From assembly GCA_020348445.1 (NCBI GenBank), contig CP070751.1, positions 2,753,413-2,817,412 on the forward strand: DNA of 64,000 nt, read 5' to 3'. The DNA comes from Thermoplasmata archaeon. GTDB taxonomy: Archaea > Thermoplasmatota > Thermoplasmata > GCA-020350865. A program made the position numbers and the translations under genes. Within the stretch, counting starts at the first letter, position 1. Every line of letters starts with the position of its first letter. Below, one piece after another: positions 8,594 through 18,700 of the stretch. The notes under the pieces were generated by a model. The model had not been told where the DNA came from, searched no databases, and saw only the letters and a list, made by a program, of their open reading frames with translations.

Positions 8594-10477
8594 ATGAATA
8601 AGATGAAGATAACAGTTATTGGAGCAGGAACAATGGGTGCTGGGATTGCCCAGCGCGCATCCCAATCCGGATTTGCAGTTTCTTTGGTGGATGTAAAGGA
8701 CGAGTTTTTGAAAAAGGGATTTGAAGGCATAGAAAAAACCCTGAAAAAAGGAATTGAGCTGGGAAAGGTCACTGAAGAGCAGTCAAAAAGCATCATCGAA
8801 AACATAAAGGGCACCACTGAATTAAAGGAGGGTGCAGCTGATACCAATTTGGTAATCGAGGCCATCTTCGAAGATATGGAGGTAAAGAAAAAATTGTTTA
8901 CCGAGCTAGATGAACTTTGTGACGACAGCGTGATATTTGCATCCAACACATCCTCTCTGAGCATAACAGAACTTGCCAAGGCTACAAAGCGGGAAGACAA
9001 ATTTGGAGGCCTACACTTCTTCTATCCTGCCGCCATAAACAGGCTTGTTGAGGTAATAGCAGGTGAAAAAACGTCATCTGATACAGTTGACAAATTAATG
9101 GACATATCCCAGGCCCTGGGAAAAACACCGATTTTGGCAAAGGACGCACCTGGCTTTGCAGTAAACAGATTCTTTGTGCCCTGGCTAAACGAAGCCTGCA
9201 GGATGCTTGAAGACAATACAGCAAACATACCAACAATTGACAAGGGTGCCAAGGATGCCTTTGGAATTGGTATGGGTCCATTTGAGCTGATGAATGCAAC
9301 AGGCATTCCAATTGCATATCATTCCCAGGAGTCCCTGCACAAGGGATTAGGCGAATTCTACAAACCAAGTGAACGCCTTAAGGTTCAATTTGAATTAAAT
9401 GAAACATGGGATATGACAGGTGAGATAAATGATAGTGCTCTGGGTACTGTTAAAAGACGTTTTTATGGTGTGGTGTTCGGAGTGGCATGCCAGCTTGCAC
9501 AAGAAAAAGTGGCAAGCAAGGAGGATACAGATCGGGGGGCCACAATTGGCCTGAGATGGGCGCAGGGTCCTTTTGCATTGATGAACGAGGTGGGAATTCA
9601 GGAAGCCTATGACATGGTTAACAACATTGCAGAGATATCAAATGGTACATTCAAGGTACCTGACCTTTTAAAGGAACAGGCTGAATCTAAAAAGCCCTGG
9701 GATCTTAAGACAGTTCGTGTGACAAAGGAGAACAAAACCGCGATTATCACAATGGACAGACCAGAGGCCCTAAATGCGTTGAACTCCAAGGTACTCTCCG
9801 ATTTAAGGGATATAATAAAACAGATCCAAAAGGATGAAGAAATCACAACTGTAATAATTACAGGCTCGGGTAAAGCCTTTGTTGCAGGTGCAGACATCAA
9901 GGAGATGATGGAGAAAAGTCCAATTGAAGCCAGGGAGTTCACATATCTGGGTCAGGCCGTACTCAAGGAACTGGAAGATCTGAATAAGCCTGTGATTGCA
10001 GCAGTAAATGGAGTTGCCCTTGGTGGAGGCTGTGAACTAGCACTTGCATGCGACATAATCCTAGCCTCTGAAAAAGCGAGGCTGGGATTTCCCGAGGTGG
10101 GTTTGGGAATACATCCAGGTTTTGGAGGAACACAGCGACTGCCAAGACTTGTGGGAAGGGCCAAGGCAAAGGAACTGATCTTCACCGCCGATATCTTGGA
10201 CGCAAAGGAGGCGGAGCGAATAGGACTTGTTAACAGGGTGGTTGCACCTGATAAGCTTCTTGAGGAGGCAAGGGGGATTGCAAACAAGATATCAAGACAG
10301 GCACCTATTGCGATTCGTCTGGCAAAATCCGCAATAAACAAAGGATGTGAAATGGATTTGGATACAGGATTGGCGTATGAGGTTGAATCTGTATCCATGG
10401 CCTTCTCCACAAAGGACAGCAAGGAGGGTATGTCTGCCTTTACAAAAAGAAGAAAACCAGAATTTGAAGGGAAATAA
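8594..10477 (+). CDS. 3-hydroxyacyl-CoA dehydrogenase / enoyl-CoA hydratase fusion
   Basis: A 627-residue bifunctional beta-oxidation-type enzyme. N-terminal Rossmann domain with VIGAGTMGAGIAQ (NAD binding, residues about 5-180) and the catalytic His region GLHFFYPA; two 3HCDH C-terminal domains (about 182-365; AKDAPGFAVNRFF); then a crotonase domain (about 373-620) with the oxyanion loop GVALGGGCELALACD and the catalytic Glu in GFPEVGLGIHPGFGGTQR. Order is HAD then ECH, as in archaeal crotonyl-CoA hydratase/3-hydroxybutyryl-CoA dehydrogenases. It would hydrate enoyl-CoA and oxidise the product with NAD+. ATG 8594 is chosen because GGGGGAG lies 6-7 nt before it; longer in-frame versions have no binding site. 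A flavodoxin gene follows after 15 bp. Confidence 0.95.
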   Translation: MNKMKITVIGAGTMGAGIAQRASQSGFAVSLVDVKDEFLKKGFEGIEKTLKKGIELGKVTEEQSKSIIENIKGTTELKEGAADTNLVIEAIFEDMEVKKKLFTELDELCDDSVIFASNTSSLSITELAKATKREDKFGGLHFFYPAAINRLVEVIAGEKTSSDTVDKLMDISQALGKTPILAKDAPGFAVNRFFVPWLNEACRMLEDNTANIPTIDKGAKDAFGIGMGPFELMNATGIPIAYHSQESLHKGLGEFYKPSERLKVQFELNETWDMTGEINDSALGTVKRRFYGVVFGVACQLAQEKVASKEDTDRGATIGLRWAQGPFALMNEVGIQEAYDMVNNIAEISNGTFKVPDLLKEQAESKKPWDLKTVRVTKENKTAIITMDRPEALNALNSKVLSDLRDIIKQIQKDEEITTVIITGSGKAFVAGADIKEMMEKSPIEAREFTYLGQAVLKELEDLNKPVIAAVNGVALGGGCELALACDIILASEKARLGFPEVGLGIHPGFGGTQRLPRLVGRAKAKELIFTADILDAKEAERIGLVNRVVAPDKLLEEARGIANKISRQAPIAIRLAKSAINKGCEMDLDTGLAYEVESVSMAFSTKDSKEGMSAFTKRRKPEFEGK

Positions 10478-10492
10478 GAGGAGGTATGATAT

Positions 10493-10969
10493 TTGGTAAA
10501 AATACTTGTTTGTTATTATTCGAGAAGTGGGAACACAAAGAGTATGGCCGAGTTCATTGCACAAGGGGCGCAAAGGGAAGGTGCAGAAGTTGACTTAAAG
10601 GAAGTCGAGAAAGTAGGGGCCGATGAACTTTTGGGATACGATGGTATCATATTTGGCTCACCAACGTACTACGGTACGTGTGCAGCTCCGATTAAGGAGT
10701 TGATCGATGAGAGCGTCAAGCTTCATGGAGAACTAAATGGTAAAGTGGGAGGAGCCTTCTCATCCAGTGCAAACGTGGCAGGTGGAAACGAGACAACAAT
10801 AATCAACATCCTTCAGATGCTCATGATTCACGGGATGATAGTCAAGGGCGATCCCAGGGGTAGTCACTATGGACCCGTGTCCGTGGGCATACCTGATGAA
10901 AATGTCATAGAGGAGTGCAAAGCCTACGGCAGGAACATAGCGAGCTTGACCAAGAAATTATTTGGGTGA
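10493..10969 (+). CDS. Flavodoxin / WrbA-like NAD(P)H:quinone oxidoreductase family
   Basis: A 158-residue flavodoxin-fold protein. The FMN phosphate loop is YYSRSGNTKSMA near the N-terminus; FGSPTYYGTCAAPIKELID and AFSSSANVAGGNETT match the WrbA/NADPH-dependent FMN reductase layout of the flavin-ring loops. It is shorter than classical WrbA (about 200). The start is TTG at 10493, supported by GAGGAGG seven bases upstream. Close spacing to the acyl-CoA enzyme and a near-overlap with the next gene make a three-gene operon. Confidence 0.88.
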   Translation: MVKILVCYYSRSGNTKSMAEFIAQGAQREGAEVDLKEVEKVGADELLGYDGIIFGSPTYYGTCAAPIKELIDESVKLHGELNGKVGGAFSSSANVAGGNETTIINILQMLMIHGMIVKGDPRGSHYGPVSVGIPDENVIEECKAYGRNIASLTKKLFG

Positions 10970-10973
10970 AAGT

Positions 10974-11495
10974 ATGTTTGAAAAAAGGGACTACCGTGTT
11001 TATCAGGGTGTGGATAGAGAGCAAATCTACCAGCAGGTTTGTGATTTCTGGACAAGGCAGGGCTTCTATGTTGCTCAGATTTCACCTTTTCATATTCAGG
11101 GGCACAGCTATCATCAAAAAATTGGATTGCGAAGGGAGTTTTTTCTGAGGATGAACGAACATGATGGTAACACCTACATAGACCTCCAACTGCAGGCAAG
11201 GATATCTGATGAGGGTCTCATCGGTGGAGCTGCAGCAGCCATTATATTTTGGCCTGTTGCTGTTGTGGGTGGAGCATTGTCATATTCAGAATATGAAAAC
11301 GATGCCAACAATCTCATGATAAACTTTTGGGGCTTTGTAGATCAAATTACGAATATTAGAGGCACAATGTCCCAGGCACCCCAAGTTCCTTCCCCCCAAC
11401 CTCAGCCTCAGGATACTATTCCATGTCAGGGATGTGGGGCAATACTGCTTAAAAATTGGAAGGCATGCCCATACTGCGGTGATGCTTTGGAATAA
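10974..11495 (+). CDS. Zinc-ribbon protein with central hydrophobic segment, unknown function
   Basis: A 173-residue protein. Residues 1-85 form an alpha/beta domain I do not recognise; a glycine/alanine-rich hydrophobic stretch (GLIGGAAAAIIFWPVAVVGGALSY, about 87-110) could be a membrane hairpin; a Pro/Gln linker leads to a C-terminal zinc ribbon CQGCG...CPYCG. ATG at 10974 is preferred, with GGGTGAA just upstream inside the end of the flavodoxin gene. Last gene of the acyl-CoA/flavodoxin operon. Confidence 0.75.
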   Translation: MFEKRDYRVYQGVDREQIYQQVCDFWTRQGFYVAQISPFHIQGHSYHQKIGLRREFFLRMNEHDGNTYIDLQLQARISDEGLIGGAAAAIIFWPVAVVGGALSYSEYENDANNLMINFWGFVDQITNIRGTMSQAPQVPSPQPQPQDTIPCQGCGAILLKNWKACPYCGDALE

Positions 11496-11541
11496 AATAG
11501 AGTATTAAAAGTATGGTCTATATATGATGTCTTGTTGAATA

Positions 11542-12150
11542 TCATGAATGTTTTTTAGCCTCTGTAATTCCAAGCTCGAAGGCTTTTATGTTCTCATCTA
11601 CATACTTAATAGGCACATTCTGTTTGATCGTTTCTTTAATAGTCTCATAAGATACAGGAAAATCTGGACATGCACCCAAGATTGCCCCGAGCATGATCAT
11701 GTTACTTACAATATTAGGCAATCCAGAATCTAACGTAATTTTCTCAGCATCGAGTTTAATAAGTTTTTTAGGGTAGGCTGATAGAATGGACAATAAATCT
11801 TCTAAATTGGGGTATTCCTCATCACCAGAAGTCACAGTAAATGGATACACAGGATTTGTGCTGGTAACTACAGTGGTATTCTTTGAGGCCATATTTAGAT
11901 GACGATATGTTTCCACAGGTTCCATACCTAAAATGATATCAGCCTCCCCTTCTCCGATCATGGGACTGTGGACATCACCTATGCGAATTGTGGACATAAC
12001 CTGCCCTCCCCTTTGGGCCATGCCATGAATCTCGCTTTCCATGACATTCAAATTCGAGTCCAGTGCAGTTTCACCGAGGATCCTCGTGAGTAAAATTATG
12101 CCTTGACCGCCCACACCCACGATCACCAAGTTCGTGCATTCCCCGGTCAT
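11542..12150 (-). CDS. iorB: Indolepyruvate ferredoxin oxidoreductase, beta subunit
   Basis: The 202-residue gamma/beta-type subunit of 2-oxoacid:ferredoxin oxidoreductases: VIVGVGGQGIILLTRILGE at the N-terminus, then ESEIHGMAQRGGQVMSTIRIG and GEADIILGMEPVE. With iorA it oxidises aryl pyruvates from aromatic amino acids to aryl-acetyl-CoA, passing electrons to ferredoxin. Its ATG overlaps the iorA stop by 4 bp (ATGA), so the two are translationally coupled. Confidence 0.95.
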   Translation of the reverse strand: MTGECTNLVIVGVGGQGIILLTRILGETALDSNLNVMESEIHGMAQRGGQVMSTIRIGDVHSPMIGEGEADIILGMEPVETYRHLNMASKNTTVVTSTNPVYPFTVTSGDEEYPNLEDLLSILSAYPKKLIKLDAEKITLDSGLPNIVSNMIMLGAILGACPDFPVSYETIKETIKQNVPIKYVDENIKAFELGITEAKKHS

Positions 12151-14039
12151 TGCCCCTCCTCCTTTTCAGAAATCAGTTTTATGGAATTCGTGGGACAAAC
12201 TTCTGCACACACCCCACAGCCAACACAGAGATTGGGAGAGATTCTGGGAAAATCATCCTCCCCTTTCCAGGATGCTGGGCATCCGAACTCGGAGGTGCAG
12301 GTATAGCACTTGATGCAAGTTTCATGGTTGACATAATAGGGTACTATTTTTTCCCCTCTTCTTCTCTTTTGTCTTGTTTCTACCAATGCACATGGATGCC
12401 TTGATACTACCACAGAGAGTCCATTGTATGCGATGGCCTCTGAAAAGATGACGAGAGATTTCTTTAGATCGTACGGATCAATTAGAGATACAAAATCGAC
12501 TCCGCAGCCCTTTACAACCTTAAATATATCGACTGCCTTGGCCTTGTCATCATTATCTTTGCGTTCTACACCAGGATGGGGCTGAAAACCTGTCATTGCA
12601 GTTGTGCTGTTATCAAGTATTGTCAAAACAAAATTGTGACCCTGGTGCACTGCATTAATCAAGCCTGGAATCCCAGCATGAAAGAAAGTAGAGTCCCCGA
12701 TAAATGCAATCACATCCTGATCTGTGGCCTTGGAAAATCCACAGGCTGTCCCCACACTTGAGCCCATGCATAAAACTATATCAGCAGTTTTTAGGGGGTG
12801 CTCAAACACCAATGTATAACAGCCTATATCCATGGGATAAATGGTATCCTTTTTTGCCACCTTTTTTATTGCATATGCAGTGGCCCTATGAGGGCATCCA
12901 GGGCATAAGACAGGAGGACGCGAGGGCAGTTGCATTGGATTGATGGGAGCAAGCTCTACTTTAGAATCCTTTAATTGCATCATTGGTAGGTTCTTTTTAA
13001 TCACCTTTACAATTCCCAATTCGACAATATCGGGAGTGTATTCATTTGTCCAAGGAAAATGTCCTGAGTCCTTTCCATATATATGTACCTGGATTTTATT
13101 CTCACCAGCAATTGATTTTATCTCATTTTCCAAATAGGGATCCAACTCCTCAAGAACGATTACATTATCAACACTCTTTAGAAAATCACAACACATCTTC
13201 TTTGGCATTGGATTTGTCATTCCCAATTTCAGAACCTTGGCTTGTACATCCAATTTCTTTAGAACATCCATTGCATAAGCATAGGAAACACCTGATGCTA
13301 TAATTCCGAGCCTTGATTGCTTTTCTTTATTTGAAATGAAGTTGAAGTTAGAGCTTTCACTTACCTCTTGTGCTGATTCCATTTTACATACAAGCAAGAT
13401 ATGGTTTTTTCGAGCAATTTCGGGAACCAGCATAAACCTTGTGTGCTCCTTTTCAAATCGAGATTTCCCTTTCCCCCTTTTTATTTCTCCCAATGTAATT
13501 GGCGCCCTTGTATGGGCAACCCGCGTTGTGGTTCTCAAAAGAATGGGAAGCTTCAGTTCGTGGGATAACTCAAATCCACAAACTATCATGTCCTTTGCCT
13601 CTTGGGGTGAAGAAGGCTCAAGCATGGGTATATTGGCCAGCTTTGCATACCACCTGTTGTCCTGCTCATTTTGGCTTGAATGGGACCCGGGATCGTCTGC
13701 TGAGATTATCACATGAGCACCCCTGACGCCCACGTAAGCAAGGCTCACAAAGGCATCGGAGGCCACGTTGAGACCCACATGCTTCATGAAGGTCAGGGCA
13801 TTCAAGCCTGAGATGGATGCCGCGATCCCTGATTCAAGTGCCACCTTCTCGTTTGCGGAGTATTCAAAATAAAGACCGGCTTTATCTGCGATCTGATAGA
13901 GGATATCGCCTATTTCAGATGAAGGTGTACCTGGATAAGTAGAGGCAAAGTCCACACCTGCTTCCAGGGCTCCTCTTACTATGGCCTCGTTTCCCAAGGC
14001 AAGGACTTTTTTTCCTTCCCCATCCATAATCCCCTTCAT
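12147..14039 (-). CDS. iorA: Indolepyruvate ferredoxin oxidoreductase, alpha subunit
   Basis: A 630-residue catalytic subunit. N-terminal pyrimidine-binding domain (GNEAIVRGALEAGVDFASTYPGTPSSE, EYSANEKVALE), transketolase-like middle, thiamine-diphosphate domain with CPGCPHRATAY and the metal-binding GDSTFFHAG...LDNSTTAMTG, and a C-terminal two-cluster ferredoxin domain (CIKCYTCTSEFGC and CVGCGVCAEVCP). ATG 14039 is preferred: GGTGGAT lies seven bases before it; an ATG three codons upstream is embedded in that site. Role: anaerobic peptide or aromatic amino-acid fermentation, consistent with the CoA enzymes nearby. Confidence 0.96.
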   Translation of the reverse strand: MKGIMDGEGKKVLALGNEAIVRGALEAGVDFASTYPGTPSSEIGDILYQIADKAGLYFEYSANEKVALESGIAASISGLNALTFMKHVGLNVASDAFVSLAYVGVRGAHVIISADDPGSHSSQNEQDNRWYAKLANIPMLEPSSPQEAKDMIVCGFELSHELKLPILLRTTTRVAHTRAPITLGEIKRGKGKSRFEKEHTRFMLVPEIARKNHILLVCKMESAQEVSESSNFNFISNKEKQSRLGIIASGVSYAYAMDVLKKLDVQAKVLKLGMTNPMPKKMCCDFLKSVDNVIVLEELDPYLENEIKSIAGENKIQVHIYGKDSGHFPWTNEYTPDIVELGIVKVIKKNLPMMQLKDSKVELAPINPMQLPSRPPVLCPGCPHRATAYAIKKVAKKDTIYPMDIGCYTLVFEHPLKTADIVLCMGSSVGTACGFSKATDQDVIAFIGDSTFFHAGIPGLINAVHQGHNFVLTILDNSTTAMTGFQPHPGVERKDNDDKAKAVDIFKVVKGCGVDFVSLIDPYDLKKSLVIFSEAIAYNGLSVVVSRHPCALVETRQKRRRGEKIVPYYVNHETCIKCYTCTSEFGCPASWKGEDDFPRISPNLCVGCGVCAEVCPTNSIKLISEKEEGQ

Positions 14040-14101
14040 TTTATGCATCCACCGAGGCTAGGTAATGCTTTTGGGTAAATAATATTTAGCTTCTCATTCT
14101 C

Positions 14102-14148
14102 ATGTAAATCATCGCCTCCTGGCCATATTATACTGCGATGATTTACAT
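14102..14148. repeat. 14-bp perfect inverted repeat in the iorA / Taw2-like intergenic region
   Basis: ATGTAAATCATCGC (14102-14115) and its exact complement (14135-14148) are 19 bp apart, and similarity continues a few bases outward. The spacer holds a CATATTATA, TATA-like. The repeat lies in the 303-bp stretch between the divergent iorA and methyltransferase-like genes, in which I see no other gene. It may be an operator for iorAB or a mobile-element remnant. Confidence 0.55.
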
Positions 14149-14342
14149 AAGAGGATTATCGTATTCAATCAATCACCTAGATATATAAACTCACGATTAT
14201 CAGTTAATCCCATTGAAGAGGGTTTATATGTTGAGGATATTCGAGAATGAACGTTTTCCAAGATAGATGAGCCATCACAGATAAGCCTTGTCAAATCAAT
14301 TCAGCCACATGTTTTTATAGAGGATAGTTCATTTGCGACTTT

Positions 14343-15221
14343 GTGTCTAGAATGTCCAACGATAGCAACTTTGGATACAACCGCACAACACCCTTTCAAA
14401 ACATCACAGAAAACTTGGTGATACCCACACATCTTAAGGTCTTCCTACCGAGAAAGTGGGAACTGATAGGTGATGTTCTACTCATGAAGATACCAGTGGA
14501 GTTGGAGCCTTTAAGGGAGGATATCGCCTGTGCATATGCCAAGGAGCTGGGTGCCAAGACCGTACTTCAGGATATGGGAATTACGGGCAATCTAAGGGAG
14601 CCGAAGGTGGAGCTTCTTTGGGGCAGTGAAACTGAGACCATACACAAGGAAAACGGTGTTTCGTTCAAACTCGACTGCGCAAGGCTCATGTTCTCTTCAG
14701 GTAACATAGACGAGAGAATCAGGATGGCTACAATTGCTGAAAAGGATGAGATTGTGGTGGACATGTTCGCGGGAATAGGATTTTTCTCAATTCCAATTGC
14801 AGTCCATTCTAAACCAAGGAAGATTTATGCCTGCGAGCTGAATCCAGCTGCCTATGATTATCTTTGTGAAAGTGTTCAAATAAATGATGTGGGGGACATT
14901 GTAAATCCTGTCCTTGGTGATAATCGGAATTTTCAAAGGGAGGGCATTGCAGATAGGATCGTCATGGGATATCTTGAGGATACACACCTTTTCCTTCCCA
15001 AAGCCCTTTCAATTCTGAAAAAAGAGGGGGGGGTGATACATTACCACGAGAAGTGTCCCAATGAACTACTAAATTCCCGGCCCCTTGAGAATGTGAAAAA
15101 AGAGGTAGTGAAGATAGGGCGGAAGATGGAGCTATTAGAAATGAGAACTGTAAAATCCTATGCTCCTGGAGTTTCACATGTTGTTTTGGATATTAAGATT
15201 GAAAGTAGGATCACTAAATAG
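14343..15221 (+). CDS. Taw2/Trm5-family tRNA-G37 modification enzyme
   Basis: A 292-residue class-I SAM-binding protein: TTPFQNITENLVIPTHL, VDMFAGIGFFSIPIAVHSK (SAM loop), ACELNPAAYDYL, and RIVMGYLEDTHLFLPKAL. The absence of the extra N-terminal D1 domain of Trm5 and the MGYL...T..FL..AL motif favour the wyosine-pathway aminocarboxypropyl transferase Taw2 over the m1G37 methyltransferase. Start GTG 14343 or ATG 14352; no ribosome binding site, but TTTTTATAG at 14312-14320 sits at the right distance for a leaderless transcript starting at 14343. Confidence 0.85.
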   Translation: MSRMSNDSNFGYNRTTPFQNITENLVIPTHLKVFLPRKWELIGDVLLMKIPVELEPLREDIACAYAKELGAKTVLQDMGITGNLREPKVELLWGSETETIHKENGVSFKLDCARLMFSSGNIDERIRMATIAEKDEIVVDMFAGIGFFSIPIAVHSKPRKIYACELNPAAYDYLCESVQINDVGDIVNPVLGDNRNFQREGIADRIVMGYLEDTHLFLPKALSILKKEGGVIHYHEKCPNELLNSRPLENVKKEVVKIGRKMELLEMRTVKSYAPGVSHVVLDIKIESRITK

Positions 15222-15279
15222 GTAATTTATGGATGGAGAACCTAGAACTAATTACTTAAAGTTTGAGATAACGAAATGA

Positions 15280-15732
15280 TTACATGCTTTTATTTCGCGA
15301 CCTAGGTGGCTCAGTATTTTGTAATGATTCTTTCCGCTTCTTCTCCTTTTGTTTTTTATAAATAGCGATTTCAATGGACGCCCGAATCTCCTGATCCTGT
15401 ACAGGTTTGACTATGTATCCCGCTGGCTCGCAGATTTTCGCTTTTTCAACGATTTTATCATCTGCAAAGGCAGTCATAAAAATGACAGGTAAATCCAGTT
15501 CGTTTTTTATCTCTGCAGCTGCATCCATACCTGTTTTTTCTCCTGGCATTATTATGTCCATGATAATCAAATCTGGATATAATTCCCTAGCCTTCGTAAG
15601 AGCCTCTTCTGCATTTGATGCAGTTCCCACCACATTATATCCCATGTTCGAGAGGAGTTTCTCCATGTGCATTGTTATTATTTTTTCATCATCAACAAGC
15701 AAAATTCTGATTTTTTCTCCTTTTTGTGGCAT
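15280..15732 (-). CDS. Response-regulator receiver-domain protein
   Basis: A 150-residue stand-alone receiver: ILLVDDEKIITMH (acidic pocket), LIIMDIIMPG (phospho-acceptor Asp), MTAFADD (Thr/Ala switch) and GYIVKPV (conserved Lys), followed by a basic Lys/Arg-rich tail. It has no output domain, so it probably relays phosphate or acts by protein contact. Its start overlaps the kinase stop by one base (TAATG). Confidence 0.93.
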   Translation of the reverse strand: MPQKGEKIRILLVDDEKIITMHMEKLLSNMGYNVVGTASNAEEALTKARELYPDLIIMDIIMPGEKTGMDAAAEIKNELDLPVIFMTAFADDKIVEKAKICEPAGYIVKPVQDQEIRASIEIAIYKKQKEKKRKESLQNTEPPRSRNKSM

Positions 15733-18700
15733 TATTTAACATCCTCCCTTGGTACCTCTATTACGAATTCTGTTCCATCCTTTCTGATTATCTCTATATC
15801 TCCTGAAAGTTGTTCTGTTAAGTTCTTCACAATTTTCAATCCAAGTGTTTCCGATTTATTGATATCGATATCAGGTGATAATCCTATACCATCATCTTTT
15901 ACCACCATTGATATGTTTGGGCCAAGATCCTTGAGAATGATGCATATACTGCCCTGATCTTTGTTTACGAAGGCGTGTTTTAATGCGTTGAAAATAAGCT
16001 CATTGGCGATGAGGGCCATAGGTATGGCTTGGTCTGTGTTTAATTGGATGTCGTCTCCCTCAACACTGTAATTGACTTTCATATCTTTATGCGTTTTAAA
16101 CTTCAAAAGGTCGGTTAACAATTCTTCAATGAAGTTCTTCAGATTCAAGCCACTGATTGTTTGTCCTTCATATGCTCTTGAATAAATGAGGGCAATAGTC
16201 TCTATCACGCTTTGAATCTCTTGAAACTTCTTTACCATAGCATCATCTTTTGCCTGCATGCTTTGCATGCTCACCATGCTGGATAACAGTTGGAGGTTGT
16301 TCTTGACCCGATGTTTCAATTCCTTGAACAGGAGTTCTCTCTCCTTTAGGGAGCGTTTAAGTTCTTTTTCCTGTTTCTTGCGTTCCGTGATATCAGTTAC
16401 TATACCAAGAATCGCGTTCTCCCCCTCGAATTTAATTAATTTAGTCGTACAAATTCCCTCGATTCGTTTACCTTCTTTTGTGATGATGGCATATTCAAGT
16501 GTGCCTACTTCCTCACCCCTCATATGAGCAGCGAAGTTGGACCTTAATTTTTCTTTATACTCAGGTGCAATTAATTTGAGATAGTCAAAATCTGTTGAGT
16601 ATAATTCCTCTCTTTTATATCCCATAATTTCCTCGCATTTCTCATTTGCATATACTATGGGACCCAATTTGTTTATAAAGATCATATTAGGTGATTTTTC
16701 TGCAAGATTCCTGAATTTTTCTTCACTTTCCCGTATCACTTCCTCGACGTTTTTACGATCAGTTATATCATTGAATGTCGTGTACACTTGATATGGCTTG
16801 TCCTCCCCAGGCTTAAATTGCGGTATGGCATTGATATTTATCCAATTATAATCCATCTTTTCTGGATTAAAAATACCCATTATCACATTCCGTACCTCGT
16901 TTCCAGTCCCAAGAGCAACCATTGATGGATGATCCTCTCCTAAAAAATCAGAGCCATCTTCACGTACTGCCTTCCATCGGGGGTCCTTAGATGTCCTACC
17001 TAGCATTTCATCCAATGTCAAACCTAAGATTCTTTCAGCGGCAGGATTAGCTGAAATAATTTTTCCATCTGCCGCTTGATATACAACACCTTGTGCCATA
17101 GTCTCGAATAAAGTTCGATGTTTCTTTTCACTTTCACGAAGTGCTAATACAGCTTGTTTACTGTCCGTAATATCCTCTAATATGGTAGCAAAATAACCTT
17201 TTTCAGGACTATAAGCGGTGATAGAGAACCATTTCCCAGTTTGTTCCAGATACTCCTCAAAACGAATCTCCCCTTCCTGTAAAGCCACGGCAGCAGCCTT
17301 CTCTATCCAACCTGCCGCATCATTTTCGATATCGGGAAATATTTCAGTGACCCGTTTTCCTATGATTTCCTCTCTGCGTAAACCCGTCATTCTCTCAAAA
17401 GCTGGATTCACCTCTAGGAACGAAAAATCTACAGGATTTTTATTTTCATCCAATTCGATTTTATGGTATGTAAAACCGTCGATCATATTGTTGAATAAAG
17501 CATGGTACCGCTTTTTGCTATTACGGAGAGCTTCTTCAGCCTGCTTGCGATCAGTGACATCATGAAGAATGGTCTGTATTGCTGGCTTGTCTTTGTATGA
17601 AAAGGAAGTGGTAAACCCTTCCACATATCGCGATGTTCCATCCATTCGAACTATTCTTGCATCAACAATTGGAGGTTCTTTTTCCCCATTTGCTATTTGA
17701 CGCATTCGTCCCTTTACATTATCTTTACTTTCGGAGTGTACGAAATCGAGAAGAGGTTTACCAATAAGATCCTCTGGATTTTTTACACCAACAAGTTTCG
17801 CTGCTGCGGGATTGACAAAGATAATAATGCCCTCACTGTGTACAACTATGGCATTGGGAATCTGCTCTATGAGCACCCGATACTTTTTCTCGCTCTCCCG
17901 CAATGCCTTTTCGGTCTTTTTTCGCTCAGTTATATCGGAAAGAATCCCCTGCATTCCGATAGTCCCATCTTCCGAATATACTGGTCGACTTGAAGTGAGT
18001 ACCCATCGAATCTCACCAGATTTGGTTAAAATTCTGTACTCATTTGATGAAAGATTGCCTGATAGAATACTCTGGATATTCTTGGTTAAATAAGGTAAAT
18101 CTTCTTCATAAACATATTCTTTAAAAGATCGGCCGATTATATTTGAGGGATTATATCCCAATAAAGCTTCTATTGCAGGACTGACATAGGTTATTTCCCC
18201 ATCTAAATTTACTCTGTAAATGACTTCGTTTATATTTTCTACTAAATCACGAAACTTATCCTCACTTTCCCTCAAAGCCTCCTCAGATATTTTTTGCTCG
18301 GTGATGTCGGTTATGATAAGTCCAAGACCATCGCCCACTTTAAAGCTCTTAACTGCTAAATGAACATCTCCAAATTTTGGATGGGGAACAAGATCCTCAA
18401 CAAATGAGGGATTTCCTGATTTAATAACCTCCATATACTCATTGAGTCTATCAGTGGCCTTTATATATGGCATAATGTCCACGATATTCTTTCCCAGTAT
18501 CTCCTTTCTGGGAATCCCAAAGGTCATCAATGTAGCACTATTTACATCTAAAAGATTCAGTTGTGAATCGAAAAGAGCAAAGCCATCGGTTGCAGATTCC
18601 ATAAATGTCCTTATCTGTTCTTCGCGTATTTGGAGCTGTTTTTCTGCCAACTTTCGCTCGGTTATATCCTGTTGGAAACCAATCATAGAGATAAAATTCC

